Shown: positions 1 through 5,678 of the stretch, piece by piece | How positions within the stretch are numbered: position 1 is the first letter of the stretch | Layout: each line of letters begins with the position of its first letter | NCBI GenBank assembly: GCA_023415935.1 | Contig: JAEZIX010000060.1 | Coordinates: 1 to 7,348, forward strand | Length of the DNA stretch: 7,348 nucleotides | Source: Cyanobacteria bacterium OH_CDB_20 | Lineage (GTDB): Bacteria; Cyanobacteriota; Vampirovibrionia; Gastranaerophilales; Gastranaerophilaceae | Direction of reading: 5' to 3' | The notes under the pieces: model-generated | What the model was told of the DNA's origin: nothing | Seen by the model: the letters and a program-made list of their open reading frames with translations, nothing else | Database searches by the model: none | Position numbers and translations under genes: made by a program

Positions 1-61
1 AATCATTTAAATCTTTATTGTATAAATCTAATAATTCATTAGCTGTATATTGATTTTTCAT
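1..61 (-). CDS. Partial CDS, unknown product (5' end only; runs off left edge)
   Basis: An ATG on the minus strand (complement of 59-61) opens a frame without stops to the window edge, giving about 20 residues beginning MKNQYTANELLDLYN. A good Shine-Dalgarno AGGGA lies at complement 75-71, nine bases before the ATG, which is the main reason to believe the gene. The visible peptide is hydrophilic and likely helical, with no signal peptide or recognisable motif, so I cannot name a product. It is transcribed divergently from the SGNH hydrolase and shares the 111-bp intergenic region with it. With so few codons visible, a chance open frame cannot be excluded. Confidence 0.6.
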   Translation of the reverse strand, partial: MKNQYTANELLDLYNKDLND

Positions 62-172
62 TGTATAATATCCCTAAATTGTTTTGCTTACCGAATAACA
101 TCTAGTCTAGCAGAAAAAAATTTCTTGCGGTATCAATTTTTTATTACTAATACAAAAAAAGAGAGCGAAAAT
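62..172. promoter_or_regulatory. Divergent intergenic region between partial gene and SGNH hydrolase
   Basis: This 111-bp AT-rich gap must hold the start signals for both flanking genes. The leftward gene has AGGGA at complement 75-71. The rightward gene has GAGAG at 161-165, seven bases before its ATG. An A-tract/T-tract lies at 114-123. The only rightward promoter candidates are weak: TTGCGG (125-130) with TAATAC (148-153) at 17-bp spacing, or TATTAC at 142-147. I would not assign a transcription start from these. Confidence 0.35.
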
Positions 173-802
173 ATGATAAATATACTATGCTACGGCGATT
201 CAAACACATATGGTTTTAATCCTGAAAATGGAACAAGATTTGATGCTAACACAAGATGGACAGGAGTTTTAGGAAAACTTCTCGGCAGCTCTTTTTCTGT
301 AATTGAAGCAGGCATGAATAATCGTACGGGATTTTTTGACAATCCTGACGGAATAGCCCAATCTGGAGCAAAACATCTTCCGGAATGTTTAAAAAATTGC
401 GACAAAATAGATATTTGCGTGCTTGGGCTCGGAGCAAATGATCTACAATTCATATTTGACATAAACGAAGATGTAGTTGAAAAAGGCTTAAAGAGATTGA
501 TCAGTCATATCAAAGAATATAGCAAAGAAGCTGAAATAATACTCGTTACCCCTCCAATTTTATTCAAGAACCTCCTTGATGGATACTTTGCATGCCAGTT
601 TGATGAAAAATCGATAGAAAACTCAAAAAAAATAAAGCCGATTTACAAAAAAGTTGCAGAAAACGAAAACTGCAACCTGATAGAAATAGATAAATTTGTA
701 ACACCTTCTGAATCAGATGGGCTTCATTTTTCAGCTGAAAGTCACAAAATAATTGGCAAAGTAATCGCTGAAAAAATTACTCAGATAACCTCTTCTGACT
801 AG
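173..802 (+). CDS. SGNH/GDSL-family esterase or acyltransferase (arylesterase-like)
   Basis: The 209-residue product is a complete single-domain SGNH hydrolase. Block I is YGDSNTYG with nucleophile Ser10; block II has Gly47; block III is GLGAND with Asn89; block V is DGLHF with Asp182 and His185, completing the catalytic triad. The stretch RFDANTRWTGVL (22-33) followed by VIEAG and an N-R-T motif closely resembles, from memory, the Mycobacterium smegmatis arylesterase/acyltransferase MsAcT subfamily. That suggests hydrolysis or acyl transfer on small esters. There is no signal peptide or membrane segment, so it should be cytoplasmic. The ATG at 173 is chosen over an upstream in-frame ATG at 50 because it has a GAGAG site seven bases before it, starts right at the conserved first strand, and avoids overlap with the divergent gene. 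Its 3' end overlaps the convergent phosphatase gene by 26 bp. The natural substrate is unknown; related subfamilies include lysophospholipases and carbohydrate acetylesterases. Confidence 0.9.
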   Translation: MINILCYGDSNTYGFNPENGTRFDANTRWTGVLGKLLGSSFSVIEAGMNNRTGFFDNPDGIAQSGAKHLPECLKNCDKIDICVLGLGANDLQFIFDINEDVVEKGLKRLISHIKEYSKEAEIILVTPPILFKNLLDGYFACQFDEKSIENSKKIKPIYKKVAENENCNLIEIDKFVTPSESDGLHFSAESHKIIGKVIAEKITQITSSD

Positions 803-1769
803 AAGCTGTAGCTATTATAAAAGGATAAATTGCAGTAATAAAAATCCCGACAAAGAAATAACACACAAAAAGCCCGATACCAATGCCAAATATAGCTATA
901 AGAACCTGCGAAACATAGTTTATAAATAAAAACAGGATAAAAAGACCGATAAAGCATCTTAAAATTTTTGACCAAACCTTGCCAAAATTTGCATCAAATC
1001 TTATAAATCTTCTGTTTAGAAAAAGTCCTGTTAAAATGCCAATCGCATACCCACATGAAAGAAAAACACTTGGTTTAAATTCATCAGGATTTACAAGAAC
1101 TTTCCCGTTTAAATAATCTATCGGATAACTTTTAAATTGAACAAAAAACAGCACCGAAAGAACAAAAGTATAACTCAAAATGAGAACCAATATATCTCTA
1201 TTTTCTTTTTCTTCAACCCACAATATTAATTTTTTAACTCCAAGTAGAAAAAATATCCCGATAAGAGCAGAGACAAGAACATCCTGAGGAGTGTGCACTC
1301 CAAGATAGTTTCTTGAAAAAGCAATTAAGAAAAAAATCAACACAAAGAAAAGCCTAAGTATAATATTCTTCCAATTTACAACAGCAAGCCCTCCCCAAAT
1401 AGTTATTGCCTTATCAGTATGCCCGCTCGGAAAAGAATACCCTGACGCTCCTTCAATAGCATCTTTAACCGGCTTTATATCAGAGTCTAAAATCCAAGGC
1501 CTATATATACATTCTGTCATTTTTAAAAGCTGATTTGTTACCCCTCCAAAAACAGAAGTCAAAAGAATATATGTTCCGCCTCTTGTATTTATAGACCAAT
1601 AATAAGTAGCTAAAAGAGGAATTGTAACAGACCACTCGCCAAGCTTTGTTATAAAAAGAAAAAAGCTGTCAAACATACCGTTTGTTAAAATTCTAAAATT
1701 TTGCAAAAATAGCAAATAATCCAGTTGTGGCGCAAGAAACCAGTCAGCTTTAAAAACATTAATCATCAT
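777..1769 (-). CDS. PAP2-superfamily integral membrane phosphatase
   Basis: The 330-residue polytopic membrane protein has all three signature motifs of the PAP2/acid phosphatase superfamily: K-X6-RP at Lys83-Arg90-Pro91, PSGH at 114-117 (catalytic His117), and SR-X5-H at Ser152-Arg153-His159 (nucleophile His159, with Asp163 after it). It should dephosphorylate a lipid phosphate or pyrophosphate at the outer face of the membrane. Plausible substrates are undecaprenyl pyrophosphate, phosphatidate or phosphatidylglycerol phosphate; the sequence does not choose between them. Hydrophobic segments lie near residues 45-60, 65-80, 120-131, 136-152, 164-178, 192-211, 233-252, 270-290 and 293-320. About 120 of these residues follow the catalytic core, more than in compact PAP2 enzymes of roughly 200-250 residues. 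The ATG at 1769 (a second ATG follows directly) is the first available start, but the nearest Shine-Dalgarno-like AGGGAG (complement 1793-1788) is 18 bases away, which is too far for normal use. The gene is convergent with the esterase and divergent from the photolyase. Confidence 0.92.
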   Translation of the reverse strand: MMINVFKADWFLAPQLDYLLFLQNFRILTNGMFDSFFLFITKLGEWSVTIPLLATYYWSINTRGGTYILLTSVFGGVTNQLLKMTECIYRPWILDSDIKPVKDAIEGASGYSFPSGHTDKAITIWGGLAVVNWKNIILRLFFVLIFFLIAFSRNYLGVHTPQDVLVSALIGIFFLLGVKKLILWVEEKENRDILVLILSYTFVLSVLFFVQFKSYPIDYLNGKVLVNPDEFKPSVFLSCGYAIGILTGLFLNRRFIRFDANFGKVWSKILRCFIGLFILFLFINYVSQVLIAIFGIGIGLFVCYFFVGIFITAIYPFIIATASSQKRLSE

Positions 1770-1810
1770 AAAAATATTAAAACATAACTCCCTACCTATT
1801 GCAAAAATGG

Positions 1811-1842
1811 ACTATATACAATTAAAAAATATTACATATAAT
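1811..1842. promoter_or_regulatory. Overlapping divergent promoters for photolyase (+) and PAP2 phosphatase (-)
   Basis: On the plus strand, TATACA (1815-1820) and a perfect TATAAT (1837-1842) are separated by 16 bp, a good sigma-70-type promoter. Initiation six to eight bases past the TATAAT would fall at about 1848-1850, on or next to the photolyase ATG at 1850. On the minus strand, TATAGT (complement 1816-1811) is a possible -10 for the phosphatase, giving a leader of about 35 bases, but no convincing -35 accompanies it. The plus-strand -35 and the minus-strand -10 occupy the same bases, so the two promoters could exclude each other. The plus-strand call is much firmer than the minus-strand one. 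Confidence 0.6.
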
Positions 1843-1849
1843 AAAAACT

Positions 1850-3106
1850 ATGAAACGAGAATTGCTTAAACATATTCCAAATACCTTCGAAACAGAAGAA
1901 AAAGTTAACCCAAAAAGAATATTTGAAATAAACAATATAAAACCTAAAAAAGGTAAAATCGTTTATCTCATAGAAAGAAATTTAAGGCTTAACGATAACT
2001 TTTGCCTCAATTTTGCGCTTGAAAAAGCAAAAGAAACAGGGCAGGGATTAGTTGTTTTACATCCCAAAATAAATTACAAGGTTAAAGCAAAAGAAGATTT
2101 TATCTCAAAAGAAATAGAAAATACTAAACAAGATTTTTTAAATGCAGGTCTAGACTTTTTAATAATAGAGGAAACAGCTCTTGAAAGTTATTTTGCAAAA
2201 GAAGAAATATCAACTTTGGTAACTGAATTTAACCCGATAAAAGACCGTAAATATTATAAATACGACAAGTTTAAAATATATGAAATAGACGGAACAAATA
2301 TTATTCCTGCAAGATTTACATCGGACAAACAAGAATATAATGCAAAAACAATAAGGGCTAAAATATACAATAAAATTTATGAATTTATAACAGAAATTCC
2401 TCCGAAGACAATCAAAAAAACTAATGCCGAGAAAAAACTTGAAGACTTTATTAATAATAGGCTTGAAAACTATGCTGAAAAAAGAAATGACCCAACCGAA
2501 AATGCAACTTCAAACCTTTCTATATACTTAAATCTTGGTTTTTTATCTGCGCAAAAAGTTGCAACCGAGATAATAAAATCAAAAGTTTCAAATGAAATAA
2601 AAGAAGAGTTTTTAGAAGAACTTATCGTGAGAAGAGAACTATCAGAGAACTTTTGCCTATACTGCAAAGATTTCAAATCTCAAACTTGTACTCCTCAATG
2701 GGCAAAAAATACTCTTCAATTTCACGCAAAAGACCATAGGGAATATTTGTACACAAAACAAGAATTTGAAAACGCTAAAACTCACGATCCTTTGTGGAAT
2801 GCGGCACAAAATGAACTCTTAAAAACAGGTAAAATCCACGGATATATGAGAATGTATTGGGCAAAAAAAATTCTTGAATGGTCAAACAACCCTCAAGAAG
2901 CAATCGATATTGCAATATATCTAAACGACAACTATGCCTACGATGCACCAGCCCCAAATGGTTACGTCGGAATTTTATGGTCAATTGCAGCCTTGCACGA
3001 CAGAGCCTTCGGCGAAAGACCCGTTATAGGAAAAATTCGCCATATGACATATAATGGCGCAAAAAGTAAATTCGACATTAAAAAATACATAAATTTTTAT
3101 AAATAA
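1850..3106 (+). CDS. phr: Class II CPD photolyase (deoxyribodipyrimidine photo-lyase)
   Basis: This 418-residue flavoprotein splits cyclobutane pyrimidine dimers in UV-damaged DNA using near-UV/blue light. An N-terminal alpha/beta domain starts at GKIVYLIERN (35-44), and a helical FAD-binding domain starts near residue 195. Class II hallmarks are RNDP (212-215), THDPLWNAAQ (311-320), HGYMRMYWAKKILEW (330-344), LNDNY (358-362) and GERPVIGKIRHM (388-399). Trp316, Trp337 and Trp344 have the same spacing (21 and 7) as the electron-transfer tryptophans W360/W381/W388 I recall from Methanosarcina mazei photolyase. Asn359 matches its flavin-adjacent N403. The catalytic core therefore looks intact. 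One usually conserved block, S-x-LSPYLHFG, reads SNLSIYLNLGF here (221-231). The protein is slightly shorter than the usual 450-480 residues. No Shine-Dalgarno precedes the ATG, but a TATAAT ends seven bases upstream, pointing to a leaderless transcript. It is a single-gene unit between the divergent phosphatase and malQ. Confidence 0.95.
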   Translation: MKRELLKHIPNTFETEEKVNPKRIFEINNIKPKKGKIVYLIERNLRLNDNFCLNFALEKAKETGQGLVVLHPKINYKVKAKEDFISKEIENTKQDFLNAGLDFLIIEETALESYFAKEEISTLVTEFNPIKDRKYYKYDKFKIYEIDGTNIIPARFTSDKQEYNAKTIRAKIYNKIYEFITEIPPKTIKKTNAEKKLEDFINNRLENYAEKRNDPTENATSNLSIYLNLGFLSAQKVATEIIKSKVSNEIKEEFLEELIVRRELSENFCLYCKDFKSQTCTPQWAKNTLQFHAKDHREYLYTKQEFENAKTHDPLWNAAQNELLKTGKIHGYMRMYWAKKILEWSNNPQEAIDIAIYLNDNYAYDAPAPNGYVGILWSIAALHDRAFGERPVIGKIRHMTYNGAKSKFDIKKYINFYK

Positions 3107-3120
3107 TTATCATTTAAGCT

Positions 3121-3140
3121 CTTATTTTTTATAAAATAAG
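3121..3140 (+). terminator. Possible weak terminator hairpin after photolyase
   Basis: A perfect 8-bp inverted repeat, CTTATTTT / AAAATAAG, with a 4-base loop lies 14 bases after the photolyase stop codon. It has only one G-C pair per arm and no clean T-run after it, so it would be a poor intrinsic terminator. It may instead be an mRNA 3'-end structure or a chance AT-rich palindrome. Confidence 0.3.
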
Positions 3141-3202
3141 ATTAATAATAATTTTCTTAACAAAACGTCGCAAAAATAGCAATTTTTAGTATTGAGAGCT
3201 AT

Positions 3203-3231
3203 TTAACAATTATCTGCAATTCAAATACATT
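3203..3231 (+). promoter_or_regulatory. Probable sigma-70-type promoter of malQ
   Basis: TTAACA (3203-3208, five of six consensus bases) and TACATT (3226-3231, four of six) are separated by 17 bp. Initiation near 3238 would give a leader of about 38 bases that contains the Shine-Dalgarno AAAGGGA (3263-3269) ahead of the ATG at 3277. A TATAGT at 3257-3262 also looks like a -10, but initiation from it would remove the ribosome site. The rest of the 170-bp gap (3107-3276) holds a hairpin candidate at 3121-3140 and nothing else I can support. Confidence 0.45.
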
Positions 3232-3276
3232 TATCTGGTAAAAATATTTAGGAAAGTATAGTAAAGGGAAATAAAA

Positions 3277-5532
3277 ATGCAAGTCCACAACATTCAGTCT
3301 TTTAGACAACAAAGAAAAAACACCTCTTTCGGAAGGCAGCTTACACCTATTGAAAAAATAGAAAACAGAGTTACAATTGCTGACGCCAAAAAGACTCTAG
3401 GAATTGACCATGTGGACCTAATTGCACATACTCCAAGTTTGCCAAGCGACCCCAAAGAAGATACAGGGATTGGCGTACTTTCCAAAAATCAGGGCACAAA
3501 AAGGTTTATCGATTTTGCTTATGAAAACGGTATAGATGGCGTTGTAATAGAGCCTTCAGGTATAATTGGAGCTCCTTTATATTCACCATACGACAGTACT
3601 TCTTTCTCAAAGAAAACTGTAGTTGACGTTAAAGCCCTATCAGAAGACAAATGGGGCAGACTGCTATCTCCTGAAGTTGCAGCAGAAATAGTTGCAAGAA
3701 AACCACAAGACGCACCAAAAAATAGAGTTACTTACGCATACTCACTAGGCGCGCAAAGTGAAGCTCTTAAAATGGCATATGAAAATTTCAAAACAAAATT
3801 AGAAGAAAATGATCCTAAAGTAAAAAAACTCGCTAAAGAATTTGAAACCTACAAAAAAGATAATGACTTCTGGCTTGAAAAAGATTCATTATACAGCGTG
3901 TTAGCAGAAATTAACGAAGACGGCTACTATATGAACTGGGGCAATAAACTTCATCAGGTTCTTTTTGATAAAAATGACACAACATACACTGCTGAAGAAA
4001 AACAAGCAGAAATTGATGCTGTAAAATCAGAAAACGGAGACAAAATCGACTATTATAAGTTCTGCCAATTTGTTGTCGATAAACAACAAAATGAGCTTGC
4101 TGATTACGCAACAAATGTAGCAAAAAATCACGAAAAAGAAGAATTGTCAGTTCTAGGTGATGCATTGCACCGCGGTGACATAAATATCACAACATATAAA
4201 AACATAACTGAAGCTATGCAAAGAAACAAAAAAGGTGTAAACATCATTGCAGATAGACCAATAGGTTTTTCAGCAATCGACATCTGGGGACAACCTGACA
4301 TATTTACTACAGATGAATTTATGGGATCAATGCCTACAGACTACTCACCTTTAGGACAACCTTGGAACTTCCGTTTCATTAAAAGAGATAAAATGTTCAA
4401 TGAAGACGGCTCTATAGGTGAAGGCGGAAAGTACTTAAAAGAATTATTCTTAAAAACATTCAGAGATAACCCTGGCGGCGTTAGAATTGACCACATCCAC
4501 GGCCTAATCGACCCTTGGGTATACAAACAAGACGGCGAAGGAACTAAAAACGGCTACAGATATATGTTTAGGGAATTATTAAACGGCCCTCTTGCTGAAC
4601 TTCGCAAATGCGGTATAACAGAAGAAAAAATTATCGGAATAAAAGATCCTATTGAAGCAATCTTAAACCCTGACAGCAACCACCGCCAACAGCTTGCTGC
4701 AAAAGGCGGAATTGATTTCAACTGGGCAAAATGGTATGTTGATTCTCACAGAGGTGAAATTGAAGCAGCATACAGCAAAACAATGACAGATATTGTAATA
4801 AAAGCAGCAGAACAAGCAGTAAAAGAAAGAGCACAAGTTCAAGGAAAAGAACTTTCTCCTTCTGAACTTCACAAAGAAGTAAGAGGCTTAATCATTTGTG
4901 AAGATGCAGGCTTCACTACAGTTCCAATAAGATGGGCAATGTATGATTTGGATCTAACAGGAATGCGTCTTGCAAAATATGCTAACCCTCTCGACCATAC
5001 TCAAAAATATAGAGAATGTAATCCAAGCGAACAAAGAAACTACTGGACAGTCGGTACTCACGACGATACACCATTCATTAATCAAGTTGAAGAATATAAT
5101 CAAAAAGGATCTAGAGACGATCACGCAAATTATATCGCAGGCGAAATGGGAATGGATTCAAGCCCTCTAAAAGATAGATTCCAACCTTGGAAATTCATCA
5201 AAGCAAAATTTGGAAGAATGTTCTTAGCGGATTGGAACCCTTCAACTCCAAACAATATTCTTGTACACTGGCCTGATCTTCTAGGTATTAATGTAAGATA
5301 TAATACTCCTGGTTCAGAAAACCCTGCAGAAAACTGGACTGCAAGAATTCCAAACGAAAGATCATTCGATGAAAAATACTACAACGAAACCCTTCCTTCA
5401 GGTCAAGGCGTAAGCGTTACTGAATCCTTAAAAATTGCAATGGAAGGAATGGGAAATGACTTTAAGAACTACAACTACTCTTTATTCTCAGCCTTAAAAT
5501 CATTTACAGACAAGTTAAACGAAAAACCGTAA
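3277..5532 (+). CDS. malQ: 4-alpha-glucanotransferase (GH77, amylomaltase-like), enlarged form
   Basis: This enzyme transfers alpha-1,4-glucan segments between maltodextrins, or releases glucose, in cytoplasmic glycogen/maltodextrin turnover. GH77 motifs appear in order: the N-terminal TPSLPSD segment (equivalent to the family's SLP motif), SPYDSTSF, ADRPIGFSAIDIW (Asp326), GQPWNF, VRIDHIHG with nucleophile Asp405, ICEDAG with acid/base Glu542, GTHDDTP with Asp596, and DLLGINVRYNTPGSENP near the C-terminus. The protein has 751 residues, compared with about 500 for bacterial amylomaltases. The nucleophile-to-acid/base distance is 137 residues, against 47 in Thermus amylomaltase (D293/E340). 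The acid/base-to-third-Asp distance is normal at 54. Roughly 90 residues are therefore inserted between the first two catalytic residues, and about 110 more, lysine/glutamate-rich and helical, lie before Asp326. The N-terminus has a Gln/Asn/Arg-rich tag ending in TSFG (residues 16-19). The ATG at 3277 has AAAGGGA eight bases upstream. The gene stands alone, with its own promoter and strong terminator. Confidence 0.93.
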   Translation: MQVHNIQSFRQQRKNTSFGRQLTPIEKIENRVTIADAKKTLGIDHVDLIAHTPSLPSDPKEDTGIGVLSKNQGTKRFIDFAYENGIDGVVIEPSGIIGAPLYSPYDSTSFSKKTVVDVKALSEDKWGRLLSPEVAAEIVARKPQDAPKNRVTYAYSLGAQSEALKMAYENFKTKLEENDPKVKKLAKEFETYKKDNDFWLEKDSLYSVLAEINEDGYYMNWGNKLHQVLFDKNDTTYTAEEKQAEIDAVKSENGDKIDYYKFCQFVVDKQQNELADYATNVAKNHEKEELSVLGDALHRGDINITTYKNITEAMQRNKKGVNIIADRPIGFSAIDIWGQPDIFTTDEFMGSMPTDYSPLGQPWNFRFIKRDKMFNEDGSIGEGGKYLKELFLKTFRDNPGGVRIDHIHGLIDPWVYKQDGEGTKNGYRYMFRELLNGPLAELRKCGITEEKIIGIKDPIEAILNPDSNHRQQLAAKGGIDFNWAKWYVDSHRGEIEAAYSKTMTDIVIKAAEQAVKERAQVQGKELSPSELHKEVRGLIICEDAGFTTVPIRWAMYDLDLTGMRLAKYANPLDHTQKYRECNPSEQRNYWTVGTHDDTPFINQVEEYNQKGSRDDHANYIAGEMGMDSSPLKDRFQPWKFIKAKFGRMFLADWNPSTPNNILVHWPDLLGINVRYNTPGSENPAENWTARIPNERSFDEKYYNETLPSGQGVSVTESLKIAMEGMGNDFKNYNYSLFSALKSFTDKLNEKP

Positions 5533-5539
5533 ATCATAA

Positions 5540-5579
5540 AAATTTAAAGAGGACACAAGTAAGTGTCCTCTTTAAATTT
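5540..5579 (+). terminator. Intrinsic terminator of malQ (perfect 17-bp hairpin)
   Basis: AAATTTAAAGAGGACAC (5540-5556) and its exact complement GTGTCCTCTTTAAATTT (5563-5579) flank a 6-base loop AAGTAA, eight bases after the malQ stop. The GC-richer top of the stem (GAGGACAC/GTGTCCTC) followed by TTTAAATTT gives the usual stem and U-rich tail. The A/T-rich base would also let it act in reverse, although no convergent gene is here. Confidence 0.88.
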
Positions 5580-5629
5580 GACATAATATTATTTACAAAA
5601 CTTTGCTATATAACAAAAAACAACTACTT

Positions 5630-5640
5630 TATAATATAAT
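5630..5640 (+). promoter_or_regulatory. Probable -10 region of the DUF2229 gene (two overlapping TATAAT)
   Basis: Two overlapping perfect TATAAT boxes (5630-5635 and 5635-5640) lie 39-49 bp before the ATG at 5679. Neither has a good -35 at 16-18 bp. They sit inside an imperfect palindrome: AACTA at 5622-5626 pairs with TAGTT at 5640-5644, and TTATA with TATAA inside, which could be an operator. ATAGTT is then repeated in tandem at 5639-5650. The Shine-Dalgarno AAGGA is at 5668-5672, six bases from the start codon. Confidence 0.45.
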
Positions 5641-5678
5641 AGTTATAGTTACGAAACATATTTGACAAAGGAATATAG

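Noticed and set aside
50..172. N-terminal extension of the SGNH hydrolase from an ATG at 50
   Set aside because: The 41 extra residues match nothing in the family, overlap the divergent gene's start, and lack a Shine-Dalgarno; the ATG at 173 has one and begins the conserved fold.
190..462. Minus-strand open frames opposite the SGNH hydrolase
   Set aside because: They lie antisense to well-supported catalytic motifs and show no family features or start signals.
2654..2691. Cysteines C269/C272/C280 of the photolyase as an iron-sulfur site
   Set aside because: Iron-sulfur photolyases belong to a different class with cysteines elsewhere; three cysteines alone do not support a cluster here.
3174..3204. 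Inverted repeat AAATAGC/GCTATTT upstream of malQ as terminator or operator
   Set aside because: Seven AT-rich base pairs with a 17-base loop and no T-run are easily expected by chance in this sequence.
3911..4165. Antisense open frames within malQ, including those at 4341-4526 and 4663-4872
   Set aside because: All are shadows of the confirmed GH77 frame, with improbable compositions and no start signals.
4970..5170. 66-residue plus-strand open frame inside malQ
   Set aside because: It overlaps the region encoding the conserved GTHDDTP motif in the true frame and has no ribosome site.
5578..5583. TTGACA directly after the malQ terminator as a -35 box for the DUF2229 gene
   Set aside because: The nearest -10-like sequence (TATATA at 5607-5612) is 23 bp away, outside workable spacing, and the perfect TATAAT boxes are further still.
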